The notes under the pieces: model-generated
Told to the model about the DNA's origin: nothing
Databases searched by the model: none
What the model saw: only the letters and a program-made list of their open reading frames with translations
Origin: JANRKH01 sp033763595
GTDB taxonomy: Bacteria > Pseudomonadota > Alphaproteobacteria > Rickettsiales > Rickettsiaceae
Direction: 5' to 3'
DNA: 9,917 nt
Assembly: GCA_033763595.1 (NCBI GenBank)
Contig: JANRKH010000068.1
Coordinates: 1-9,917 of the forward strand
Part shown: piece by piece, positions 1 through 6,676 of the stretch
Position numbering within the stretch: the stretch's first letter is position 1
Layout of the letters: the number at the start of each line of letters is the position of its first letter
Program-made: the position numbers and the translations under genes

Positions 1-10
1 ATACATATAT

Positions 11-104
11 TATTACGTGAATATGCTAACACACGTAATATGCAAAAGCAATAAAAATGCCCTAAAGGCGTAGTTTATCTATTGCGTAGCAATTATATTA
101 CGTG
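11..104. repeat. TATTACGTG short repeats
   Basis: TATTACGTG occurs at 11-19 and 96-104, with its complement at 32-40 forming a 9-bp-stem hairpin with the first copy. The same 9-mer overlaps the right end of palindromic copy C (4483-4491), suggesting that this stretch is part of the same repeat debris. Confidence 0.45.
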
Positions 105-126
105 CTTATTTTAGGAAGTTTGGGAT

Positions 127-222
127 AAATTGAAGCTTGACTCAAGCCTTACGTACCTATCCTATATATACTAAGGTGGCTCGCCCTAAAATTCATGCGT
201 CAAATTTATTCTGGGATTTGGC
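127..222 (-). repeat. dispersed repeat, copy A (family with CCAAATC end)
   Basis: Read on the minus strand from 222 this begins GCCAAATCCCAGAATAAA and ends AGCTTCAATTT. It aligns with 2993-3093, sharing blocks AGAAT, GAATTTTAGG..GAGC, TATATA and TGAGTC.AGCTTCAATTT in the same order and similar spacing. The conserved order shows a diverged dispersed repeat rather than chance. It lies directly downstream of rplI. Confidence 0.6.
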
Positions 223-230
223 ATTATTCT

Positions 231-764
231 CTAAGCAACATCTACGTTGCGAGAGAAGTCTTCTGCTTCGGGGTTTGATACTTTATTCTTAAATTTTGTG
301 AGGGCGTCATGAGCTTCAGCTTCAGATCTTGCAACGTTAACAATTACTTTTGCATCTACGTCAAAGTGTAGGTGAACATCAACCTCAAAAACTCCTATAG
401 ATTTTATTGGGGCTTGTAATGAAATTTGTGAAAAAACAACCCCTTCAGCGATCTTTGATATTTCATTAGCAATATCTCTTGAGCTTATAGAGCCATACAA
501 CCTGCCATCATCAGATGACTGCGCTATGAAAGTAAAGTCTTTGTTAGATACAAGTTTTGCTTGCTCTTTTGCTTTCGCATGCATTTTGGCATTAGACTCT
601 TGTAAATCAACTTTCTTCTTTTCAAATAGTTCAAGATTTTGTTTTGTTGCTCTTATTGCTATATTTTTTGGTATAAGGTAATTTCTCGAATATCCAGGCT
701 TAACTTCAACAATCTCACCGATATTTCCTAGACCTTTTTTTGGTTTTAGCATTACTACTTTCAT
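231..764 (-). CDS. rplI: 50S ribosomal protein L9
   Basis: L9 binds 23S rRNA near the L1 stalk and helps maintain reading frame. The product is 177 residues from the ATG at 764-762 (MKVVMLKPKKGLGNIGE). A further 15-residue in-frame extension reaches into rpsR but does not look like L9, so the internal start is chosen. The N-terminal rRNA-binding domain shows the family signature around residues 13-34 (GNIGEIVEVKPGYSRNYLIP), followed by a charged helix and a C-terminal domain beginning about residue 70. The usual Gly after the PK of the signature is Asn, which I regard as tolerated variation. It is about 25-30 residues longer than E. coli L9 because of a C-terminal tail ending SRNVDVA. Last gene of the operon; no clear intrinsic terminator follows it, only repeat sequence. 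Confidence 0.95.
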   Translation of the reverse strand: MKVVMLKPKKGLGNIGEIVEVKPGYSRNYLIPKNIAIRATKQNLELFEKKKVDLQESNAKMHAKAKEQAKLVSNKDFTFIAQSSDDGRLYGSISSRDIANEISKIAEGVVFSQISLQAPIKSIGVFEVDVHLHFDVDAKVIVNVARSEAEAHDALTKFKNKVSNPEAEDFSRNVDVA

Positions 765-771
765 AATAAAC

Positions 772-1059
772 TTACTTATTTGCTGTGAATGTGAATGGAA
801 GTAAACCAAGAACTCTTGCTCTCTTGATAGATCTCTTCAAACGTCGCTGCATTTTAGCGCATACATTTGTTATTCTGCTAGGCAGGATCCTACCACCTTC
901 TGATATAAACTTCGCTAGCAAAGCTGGGTTTTTATAATCAACTACTGGAGCGTCTGGTCCAGAAAGGGGGCAACCATTCCTTCTTTTGAAGAATAATCTC
1001 TTAGTGTTTCTATCGGCCACTCTTTTTAACGTTTTACCGTCGCTTAATGTTTCAGTCAT
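772..1059 (-). CDS. rpsR: 30S ribosomal protein S18
   Basis: S18 pairs with S6 on the 30S platform. The product is 95 residues when started at the ATG at 1059-1057 (MTETLSDGKTLKR). That start is preceded by AGGAG with 5-base spacing, whereas the longer in-frame start at 1086 lies inside rpsF and has no ribosome binding site, so it is rejected. The S18 signature is clear: CPLSGPDAPVVDYKNP, then KFISEGGRILPSRITNVCAK, then the basic RRLKRSIKRARVLGLLPF helix. Only 7 nt separate its TAA stop from the rplI start. Second gene of the ribosomal operon; no sign of decay. Confidence 0.96.
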   Translation of the reverse strand: MTETLSDGKTLKRVADRNTKRLFFKRRNGCPLSGPDAPVVDYKNPALLAKFISEGGRILPSRITNVCAKMQRRLKRSIKRARVLGLLPFTFTANK

Positions 1060-1066
1060 AAATCTC

Positions 1067-1432
1067 CTATATTGATGCTGTGACATCTACGATGTCATCA
1101 TACGTTTCAAGTTTGCTATCTAAAATTGGTGAAGGTTTTTTATTTAAAGTTTTAACTTTTACAGTTAGGCATCTTATTATATCTTCAGTTAATTTAGCTT
1201 TAGATTCTAACTTTGATGTAGCTTCAAAACTAGACTCTGCGACTATCATAACATAATGACCTTTTTTATTGTTATTAATTGGATATGCAAGACTTCTTAA
1301 TCCCCAATACTCCGTATTGTGAACTTTAGAGCCATGACTAGCTAGTATTTCAGTAAACTGATCTGTTAACCTGTCGACATCCGTACTAGAGACGTCCTGT
1401 CTTATAATTAGTGTAATCTCGTAAAACGCCAT
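1067..1432 (-). CDS. rpsF: 30S ribosomal protein S6
   Basis: S6 binds the central domain of 16S rRNA together with S18 during assembly of the small-subunit platform. The 121-residue product starts MAFYEITLIIRQDVSSTDVD and carries the S6-type segment EYWGLRSLAYPINNNKKGHYV near residues 42-62, followed by the second half of the fold. The length is slightly short of E. coli S6 but normal for alphaproteobacteria. The start at 1432 is supported by a GAGGA purine tract about ten bases upstream on the minus strand. This is the first gene of the rpsF-rpsR-rplI operon: its TAG stop overlaps the AGGAG ribosome binding site of rpsR, which suggests translational coupling. I saw no convincing -35/-10 pair upstream. 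Identification rests on protein family features plus the conserved gene order. Confidence 0.96.
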   Translation of the reverse strand: MAFYEITLIIRQDVSSTDVDRLTDQFTEILASHGSKVHNTEYWGLRSLAYPINNNKKGHYVMIVAESSFEATSKLESKAKLTEDIIRCLTVKVKTLNKKPSPILDSKLETYDDIVDVTASI

Positions 1433-1500
1433 TATATAATGTCCTCAAATAAAATAAATTATGTACAAATAATACTAAACAAATAAAATCAAGCTTCACG

Positions 1501-1534
1501 CCTGAATGCACGCTAAACCTGAATGCGCGCTAAA
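1501..1534. repeat. 17-bp tandem duplication
   Basis: CCTGAATGCACGCTAAA (1501-1517) is followed directly by CCTGAATGCGCGCTAAA (1518-1534), one mismatch. Confidence 0.85.
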
Positions 1535-1566
1535 TATATCCAACAAGGTTCAGTCTTTTAGATCCG

Positions 1567-1594
1567 TTCTTTTGAGCCAGGTCTTTTGAGCCAG
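1567..1594. repeat. 14-bp tandem duplication
   Basis: TTCTTTTGAGCCAG (1567-1580) is followed directly by GTCTTTTGAGCCAG (1581-1594). Confidence 0.85.
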
Positions 1595-1981
1595 TTATTT
1601 GCGAGTCAATTGGCGCAATGCTCAACTGCGCGGGCCCCTCAAAAGCTTTAATCAACGCTAAATCAATAAGTACAACGCTTTCCTTGCGATGCTTTCTTTG
1701 AACTGAATAATTTAGTATTTGTTTTGAAATTTAAAATTTATACTTATACCATTAAATTTGATTTATGCAATCAGAATCTGGCGAAGGCAATAAAAATTTT
1801 TTTTGAAACTATAATTTTTTTGTTGCAATTCTTTTTTTAAATCATCTATAAGAAAAGTAGTTTTCCGTTATTTAACGGATAAAACATAAAATATTAAAAA
1901 TCCAAAACTTTTAGTTGACAATTAGATTAGATTCCATCAAATTTGAGGGATCTATATTTTGATAAATAATTATGCATTATT

Positions 1982-2695
1982 ATGACTGATAAATTACCGC
2001 CGAAAGTTATTGTTATTGAAAAAGACGATTTACTTAGGACCGCTTTAGGCAACACGATCGAAAGATACTGGTTTACGGTGCTAAGAGCACCAGACATTGA
2101 AACGTCTTTGCGAATTCTTAAAGTAAACAAACCAAATTTAGCTGTTTTGAGCATTAAAAATCTTGGCATTTCAGCTTTAGATGCTATTAATCAGCTTAGG
2201 AGCGTGGAAGCATGCGCTAATCTCCCGGTAATTCTAATAATGGATGAAAATACACCACTCGAATCCATAAAATCTGTTGAAAGTTTAGAGCTCGAAGTTG
2301 TGTATAGGCCTTATACTCCTAACGATATAATGATTTCAATAAAAAATTTACTAAGAAAATCTAAGCCTGTATTTCAAGATAAGGTTGTTAAACATAAAGA
2401 TCTAAGTATGGATCTTGCAACGTTTAAAGTGACAAGGGGGGCAAAAAATATTCATTTAGGTCCTACAGAATTTAAAATATTGCAATTACTTGCACAGTCT
2501 CCGAGAACTATTTTTTCAAGGCAGCAAATTGTGGATTATGTTTGGGGGGTTGATCAGAGAGTTGAAACAAGAACAGTAGATGTGCACGTAAACAGGTTAA
2601 GATCTCTAATTAAGCTAAAAGATGGAGAGATTCCTTTCATCAAGACAGTCAGATCATCCGGTTACTGTTTAAATCTTCCAGGGGAAGTTGAATAG
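1982..2695 (+). CDS. OmpR/PhoB-family transcription factor with degenerate receiver
   Basis: A 237-residue two-domain protein. Residues 8-128 align with a response-regulator receiver. Residues about 140-233 form an OmpR/PhoB winged helix very close to PhoB (LGPTEFKILQLLAQSP, SRQQIVDYVWG, VETRTVDVHVNRLRSLI, TVRSSGYCLNLP), so DNA binding should be intact. The receiver lacks the phosphorylation chemistry. Where PhoB has Asp53 (PDLILLDWMLP) this protein reads PNLAVLSIKNL, putting Ser57 at that site. The second acidic residue (PhoB Asp10) is Lys14, the switch Thr position appears as Met, and the conserved Lys of TKPFSP is Arg in YRPYTP. By analogy with other atypical receivers it probably acts without phosphorylation, as a constitutive or ligand-controlled dimer. 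No sensor kinase is adjacent. The start lacks a clear Shine-Dalgarno sequence; a TTGACA lies at 1915-1920 but no good -10 follows. Confidence 0.9.
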   Translation: MTDKLPPKVIVIEKDDLLRTALGNTIERYWFTVLRAPDIETSLRILKVNKPNLAVLSIKNLGISALDAINQLRSVEACANLPVILIMDENTPLESIKSVESLELEVVYRPYTPNDIMISIKNLLRKSKPVFQDKVVKHKDLSMDLATFKVTRGAKNIHLGPTEFKILQLLAQSPRTIFSRQQIVDYVWGVDQRVETRTVDVHVNRLRSLIKLKDGEIPFIKTVRSSGYCLNLPGEVE

Positions 2696-2992
2696 AATTT
2701 TTTTAGTTTGTATCTTTACGTTTTTTGATCACATGGCTGAATCGATAAAATTAACCTGAGTGCTGTTCGTTATCAAAAATTTGTGACCGATTTTGGATTA
2801 GTCTTAACATTAAGTTCATTGCTAGATTTTGAATAAAAAGCGGACAAGAGTAATGACTATAGAGCCCTGCGATATGTTTCGAGTCTATTTGTGTCTCGAG
2901 ATTATTTCATGCCCCCCTCACTCTATGAAAGAAAGAGTGAAAGAGGTTTAGGCTACGCGTTCATTAATGGCATTTGCAAAAGATAATAAGTT

Positions 2993-3093
2993 ATACCAAG
3001 TCTCTAGAATTAAGCCTGAACAAAAGAATTTTAGGATGAGCTAGCGTATAGCGTATATAAATACGAGTTCACAGGTGAGTCTAGCTTCAATTT
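2993..3093 (+). repeat. dispersed repeat, copy B
   Basis: Begins ATACCAAGTCTCTAGAATTAA and ends AGCTTCAATTT. It is homologous to copy A (127-222, opposite orientation), and its first ~20 bases also match the start of the 4552-4662 repeat. This links the two repeat types through a shared left end. Confidence 0.6.
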
Positions 3094-3100
3094 CGTTTAG

Positions 3101-3126
3101 ATCATTTAGCTTGATCATTTAGCTTG
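3101..3126. repeat. 13-bp tandem duplication
   Basis: ATCATTTAGCTTG occurs twice head to tail with no mismatch (3101-3113 and 3114-3126), just after repeat copy B. Confidence 0.85.
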
Positions 3127-3165
3127 ATGATTCAAAATGTTATTTGATATTAGACAGTGTTTTCA

Positions 3166-3203
3166 TTGGTGCCTCATTTAAGAATTGATGATACGGGCAC
3201 CAA
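3166..3203. other. inverted repeat, 8-bp G+C-rich stem
   Basis: TTGGTGCC (3166-3173) and GGCACCAA (3196-3203) pair perfectly around a 22-nt loop in otherwise featureless spacer. Not followed by a T-run. Confidence 0.4.
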
Positions 3204-3453
3204 GTAACAATGTCTACTATACTAGATAAAACGGCGTAGTAAAAGCTTGGTAGGAAAAAGGTGGTTTTGGATTTGTTGTCACTTGTTTAGATATAGATTA
3301 TAGTGTAATATCATTTTTCAATTAAATTATAGAAATGAATTTTTAGGATCTCATTTTTCGCAATCATGTGTGAAGATACTCCATATCTAACGATTGGTAG
3401 TATAATTTTGTGCAGTTTTCTCTTCGGGAGTTTGTACAATAAATTAAATAATT

Positions 3454-3625
3454 GACCGCTTCAAAAAACTCTATCTTGGCCCGGAATTTTTAGTGAGAAT
3501 TTTTAAGCAACGACCAGTAACGACAAGTTTGTACTAAAAGTTTGTACTAAAAAATATACTCGCTTAATTATGAACTAAAGCTATGGTCTACTCTCTTGGT
3601 AAAAGCTGAGTTTTTGCGAGAGGCC
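3454..3625. mobile_element. MITE-like element with imperfect terminal inverted repeats, copy 1
   Basis: Left end GACCGCTTCAAAAAACTC (3454-3471) and right end GAGTTTTTGCGAGAGGCC (3608-3625) are imperfect inverted repeats (13 of 18). Both resemble the ends at 7390-7407, 8820-8836 and 8954-8971. The 172-bp interior encodes nothing. It ends 31 bp before the peroxiredoxin start codon, so that gene's promoter region may lie inside it. Confidence 0.5.
3526..3551. repeat. 13-bp tandem duplication inside MITE-like copy 1
   Basis: AGTTTGTACTAAA occurs twice head to tail (3526-3538, 3539-3551), immediately before TATACT. It duplicates a TTGTAC hexamer that could act as a weak -35, although the spacings to TATACT (20 and 7 nt) are poor. 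Confidence 0.8.
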
Positions 3626-3655
3626 TAATAAAAACAACAATCTTAAGGAGCTAAA

Positions 3656-4261
3656 ATGCAAAATATTTTTACAGGAAAGTCTGCGCCAAATTTTATCGCA
3701 AAAGCAATAATGCATGATAATTCTATTAACCAGGAATTCAGTCTTTCGGACTATTGCTCAGGGGAAAAGTGCGTATTATTCTTCTATCCACTGAATTTTA
3801 CATTTGTTTGTCCTTCGGAAATAATTTCGTTTAATAATCACTTGAGTGAGTTTAAAGCCCGTAATACAAAAATAGTAGCAGTTTCGGTTGATTCTCATTT
3901 TTCTCATCTAGAATGGAAAAGAAGACCTCATAACAAAGGAGGTATTGGCGATATACAATTTCCGCTTGTTTCGGATCTATCAAAATCAATTTCAAAGGCT
4001 TACAATGTTCTTGGTGATGACGGTTTTGCCTTGCGAGGCACGTTTTTTATTGACGAAAACTTTATTTTAAGAAGCTTTAGCGTAAATGATGCGCCAATTG
4101 GAAGAAATATTGAAGAAATACTTAGAACTATTGATGCCTGGGATCATTTCTCAGAACATGGCGAAGTTTGTCCTGCCGGATGGACAAAAGGAAAGGACGC
4201 AATCAATGCAACTTCAGAAGGTATAGCCGACTATCTCGCTTCCAATGCTGATAAGCTTTAA
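3656..4261 (+). CDS. typical 2-Cys peroxiredoxin (AhpC/Prx1 family)
   Basis: A 201-residue thiol peroxidase that reduces H2O2, organic hydroperoxides and probably peroxynitrite in the cytoplasm. The peroxidatic Cys52 sits in YPLNFTFVCPSE, with Pro45, Thr49 and Cys52 forming the PxxxTxxC active site. The catalytic Arg127 is in LRGTFFID, and the resolving Cys172 is in HGEVCPAGW. Both cysteines and the C-terminal arm are present, so the usual intersubunit disulfide cycle should work. A GGIG loop (95-98) matches the GGLG motif, but the C-terminal YF motif of over-oxidation-sensitive eukaryotic enzymes is absent. The usual Asp before FTFVC is Asn47. Length and cysteine positions fit the Prx1/TSA branch better than the 187-residue enteric AhpC, and no ahpF is nearby, so thioredoxin is the likelier reductant. 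The start is fixed by a strong AAGGAG six bases upstream. TATACT at 3555-3560 could be a -10, but no well-spaced -35 is visible. Confidence 0.95.
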   Translation: MQNIFTGKSAPNFIAKAIMHDNSINQEFSLSDYCSGEKCVLFFYPLNFTFVCPSEIISFNNHLSEFKARNTKIVAVSVDSHFSHLEWKRRPHNKGGIGDIQFPLVSDLSKSISKAYNVLGDDGFALRGTFFIDENFILRSFSVNDAPIGRNIEEILRTIDAWDHFSEHGEVCPAGWTKGKDAINATSEGIADYLASNADKL

Positions 4262-4283
4262 TTCCTTGCTTATTCATAATCTA

Positions 4284-4380
4284 CCTACTACACAGGAAGT
4301 TTTGAGTCAGCTCCTCTTGAACAACATCTGGAGTTAATTCTAAAACACTTAAATTGCTCCAAAAACCCAATCTAAATGTT
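4284..4380 (-). pseudogene. decayed 3' coding fragment, unassigned
   Basis: On the minus strand a frame ends at TAG 4281-4283. The last ~32 codons, which lie in unique sequence, read like real protein (LSVLELTPDVVQEELTQ, ending NFLCSR). The phrase resembles the C-terminal part of class I CoA-transferase beta subunits (pattern LELAPGVTLEEL), but this is from memory and weak. The frame continues open through palindromic copy C to a stop at 4485-4487 and has no ATG. I read it as the 3' debris of a gene interrupted by the repeat. Confidence 0.3.
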
Positions 4381-4485
4381 ATACCAAATCCCAGATTAAA
4401 TAATACTAGGAGCGAGGAGTGAAGACTACTACATGCTAGGTGAGCGACGAGCGACAAAGTAGTACTTAAAAATGGGATTTGGTAT
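4381..4485 (+). repeat. palindromic repeat, 105 bp, copy C
   Basis: Starts ATACCAAATCCCA and ends TGGGATTTGGTAT: perfect 13-bp terminal inverted repeats. The interior carries AGGAGCGAGGAG and TAGGTGAGCGACGAGC. Related copies are at 4552-4662 and, rearranged, at 7408-7540. A minus-strand reading frame stays open through the whole element. Confidence 0.8.
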
Positions 4486-4551
4486 TACGTGTTTTGATGA
4501 GGATGTTTGAGGTATATAGAAAAAATAGATATAAATTGTCTCCGATTTATT

Positions 4552-4662
4552 ACACCAAATCTCTAGAATTAAATAATACTAGGAGCAATTCACAAAGCCT
4601 ACTCTCGTGTAAGCCTTTAGCGACGAGCTATACGATAAGTACTTAAAAATGGGACTTGGTAT
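4552..4662 (+). repeat. palindromic repeat, copy D
   Basis: Starts ACACCAAATCTCTAGAATTA and ends AGTACTTAAAAATGGGACTTGGTAT-like sequence, matching copy C at both ends and in AATACTAGGAGC and GCGACGAGC blocks. The middle has diverged. It is 66 bp from copy C in the same orientation. Confidence 0.75.
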
Positions 4663-5083
4663 TACAAGTAAGTAAATCAAATCACATTTATAATTATACC
4701 TTGCGCTTTGAGTGGTAATTTTGTTGTCAAAAAAACCTTTCGCTCCTCTTTATATTTATCTTTGTTCAAGTATAAAGGCTACTTTTGTCCTAAAAATTCC
4801 TAGGCTCTAATTATAAGTTTTGTGGAGAGATCTTATGAATATTGCAAAAAAACAACAAGATATGTATAGAAATGTAAGAATAATATAAAAAAAATTTAAT
4901 AAAAAATCTTACAATTAGCTTGCAAATCTTCGTCTACCCAGAATTCTAAATATAATCATTTTGAAAATTTAATAAAAAATAAAAATTTATTATTATATTT
5001 TAAATAAATAGAAATAAATGCTTTTTCTTTCATGTTAATACTGCTTCAGATAAAATTAAGTTATCAATAAAAAATATATTTTT
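4663..5083. other. A/T-rich spacer upstream of the orphan gene
   Basis: No supported gene. A 17-codon ATG frame (4834-4887, with GGAGAG upstream) is too short to call. A 17-bp low-complexity direct repeat AAAATTTAATAAAAAAT occurs at 4891-4907 and 4964-4980. The last 100 bases are almost pure A/T. Confidence 0.55.
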
Positions 5084-6574
5084 ATGAAAATTAAGCCGAT
5101 CGATTATTTGAAATCCCTTAGTAGCAAAAAATCTAATGAAGATAGTATAGATTCACATTTACCTCAAACTTATTCACCAATAAAGCATTTATATGGTTTA
5201 TTTTCAGATCTCTTGTCTGGTTTGTTGTCCAGTATTTTTAGCTCTTCGCAAAGTTCTAAAAGCGTTGACACAGATTTTTCTGAAATGAGCGATGATCAAG
5301 GCTATGACGTCCGTAGAGATCAATCTAGAGATGGGAACATAAGTGCACCGCAAATTAATACATTCTCAGCTGTTTTGAATGTCCAAGATTCAATCAAGCA
5401 CGAGATTAATAATATTAGTCTTCCTCAAATTCTATCTGTAAATGATATAATTGAAGACAACTCAAATAAATCTGATCATTCTCAAGTTGATGCGCAAAAC
5501 GCAGCGCCATCGCTATCATACATACTTTATTTTACGAGCGATGAAACCACCGTCACATCTTTACAAGATGCAAGTTATAAGAGAGCACTAATAACAGAAC
5601 AAGAGTGCGCAAAGCAAGTAAATCAACTATCACAGGAACCTGGTGGTATAGAGCCATCAAAAAGGGAAATACTTTTTATAAGAGAATTAAATAAATTACC
5701 TCAAGAATATCATGAAAATTTCTATCAATTCTTCTTTAAATTTTTAGAGGATGTAGGTGGATACGATAGAGCTTCTAGTATAATCATTACAAACTCATCT
5801 ATCGCTAAGTTTAACAAAATGCTTGGTATAGCCGTTGCTCAAAAAGCAAATAATCTATTTGAGAATGTCAAAAACTATCTTGGCGAGGAGTTCACAGAGG
5901 CCTTGATTCAAAAATTTACTGACGAATTTGCTCATCTTGAAAATTTAAGTAAAGTTAGTCCTATAACTATATATATCTTATCGCCTTTATCGGAAAAAAT
6001 TTTGGGTCATACACAGCGAGTGTATAATCTTAGTACAACAATTGAAGAAAATTTGCTAGAGTCGATTAACGACCAAATTTCGACGCTAACTCCCCCAACA
6101 GACCTTCTGGAGGAAGTATTATACCACAAAAACGACAGTATAATTCGCTATCATGCCGAAGAGGCATTCGGACAATACTTTTCTCTCAAAGCAAATCAAA
6201 TCGATCTAGAAAATTTGATTAGACAGAAGAAAGCAAAAACCTGGGAACTAAAAGCAGAAAAAGAAAGGCAAATATGCAAAACTGCGGAAATAATAAAAAA
6301 TTTAATGTCTAATGGATTTATAAGCGCTAAAGATGCCCCATTCTCAGAAGAATATTGTATCAATAAATGGCACTTTGAAGTTAATGAATCTAATTTATTA
6401 AAGCAATCTATCTCAGAAGATTCAGTAGGTACAATAAATTCTGCCGCAAGCGACCAAATAATCGCACCCTACTCTAAAGATTCAATGTCAGGAGGAACGC
6501 TAGCGCAAGTAAATACAAATAGTCTATGTATCGACTCGCAAGAGTCTTTATGGTATATAGAAGACCTGGAATAG
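5084..6574 (+). CDS. hypothetical protein, possible secreted effector
   Basis: A 496-residue protein that I do not recognise. The N-terminal third (about 1-165) looks disordered: rich in Ser, Asn, Asp and Gln, with one hydrophobic, serine-punctuated stretch at about 36-52 (LYGLFSDLLSGLLSSIF) that resembles an amphipathic or membrane-touching helix rather than a cleavable signal peptide. Residues about 190-410 are predicted by eye to be mostly helical, with a strongly charged coiled-coil-like segment near 373-405 (LENLIRQKKAKTWELKAEKE). The tail is again Ser/Asn-rich and ends acidic (ESLWYIEDLE). No enzymatic motif, repeat family or transmembrane bundle is visible. Stop-free length and codon use like its neighbours argue that it is a real gene. 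No Shine-Dalgarno precedes the ATG, and the upstream 100 bases are almost pure A/T. A role as a type IV-secreted effector is only an inference from composition, acidic tail and likely intracellular lifestyle. Confidence 0.75.
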   Translation: MKIKPIDYLKSLSSKKSNEDSIDSHLPQTYSPIKHLYGLFSDLLSGLLSSIFSSSQSSKSVDTDFSEMSDDQGYDVRRDQSRDGNISAPQINTFSAVLNVQDSIKHEINNISLPQILSVNDIIEDNSNKSDHSQVDAQNAAPSLSYILYFTSDETTVTSLQDASYKRALITEQECAKQVNQLSQEPGGIEPSKREILFIRELNKLPQEYHENFYQFFFKFLEDVGGYDRASSIIITNSSIAKFNKMLGIAVAQKANNLFENVKNYLGEEFTEALIQKFTDEFAHLENLSKVSPITIYILSPLSEKILGHTQRVYNLSTTIEENLLESINDQISTLTPPTDLLEEVLYHKNDSIIRYHAEEAFGQYFSLKANQIDLENLIRQKKAKTWELKAEKERQICKTAEIIKNLMSNGFISAKDAPFSEEYCINKWHFEVNESNLLKQSISEDSVGTINSAASDQIIAPYSKDSMSGGTLAQVNTNSLCIDSQESLWYIEDLE

Positions 6575-6676
6575 ATTTCTTCATGAAAATCACTATTTTG
6601 GGCGGTCTTGTAAAATTTTGACGAATATATCTGAAAGACTGCAAATTTTCAATATGATAAATAATTCGGAAATATA

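Larger units (their letters stand above)
1433..1981. other. divergent intergenic spacer
   Basis: 549 bp between divergent rpsF and the PhoB-like regulator. Contains two tandem duplications (1501-1534, 1567-1594), a G+C-richer block around 1600-1690, a 66-codon stop-free minus-strand frame without an ATG (1533-1730), A/T-rich sequence, a small hairpin CCGTTA-TT-TAACGG at 1865-1878, and a TTGACA at 1915-1920. No confident promoter or RNA gene. Confidence 0.6.
2696..3453. other. long gene-free spacer with repeat debris
   Basis: No ORF of convincing length on either strand; the longest ATG-started frames are about 25-32 codons. Holds a CACTCT/AGAGTG hairpin near 2920-2940, repeat copy B, a tandem duplication (3101-3126) and an 8-bp inverted repeat (3166-3203). 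No tRNA-like T-loop or rRNA-like sequence was seen. Confidence 0.6.

Noticed and set aside
1865..1878. CCGTTA-TT-TAACGG as an intrinsic terminator
   Set aside because: Only 6 bp with a 2-nt loop and no adjoining T-run; possibly an operator but without support.
1915..1920. TTGACA as a -35 box for the regulator gene
   Set aside because: No acceptable -10 hexamer at 16-18 nt spacing, so not listed as a promoter.
1927..2169. 80-codon minus-strand ORF overlapping the response regulator start
   Set aside because: Antisense shadow of the clearly real PhoB-like gene; its translation has no family features.
2852..2950. 32-codon ATG frame in the spacer after the regulator
   Set aside because: No ribosome binding site and no recognisable composition; within chance expectation.
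3414..3442. Possible terminator-like hairpin TTGTGCA...TGTACAA with a TTCGG-type loop
   Set aside because: The stem is interrupted by mismatches and there is no T-run; no gene ends nearby.
4834..4887. 17-codon ORF with a GGAGAG sequence upstream (MNIAKKQQDMYRNVRII)
   Set aside because: Too short and followed by low-complexity sequence; could be the relic of a gene start but cannot be supported.
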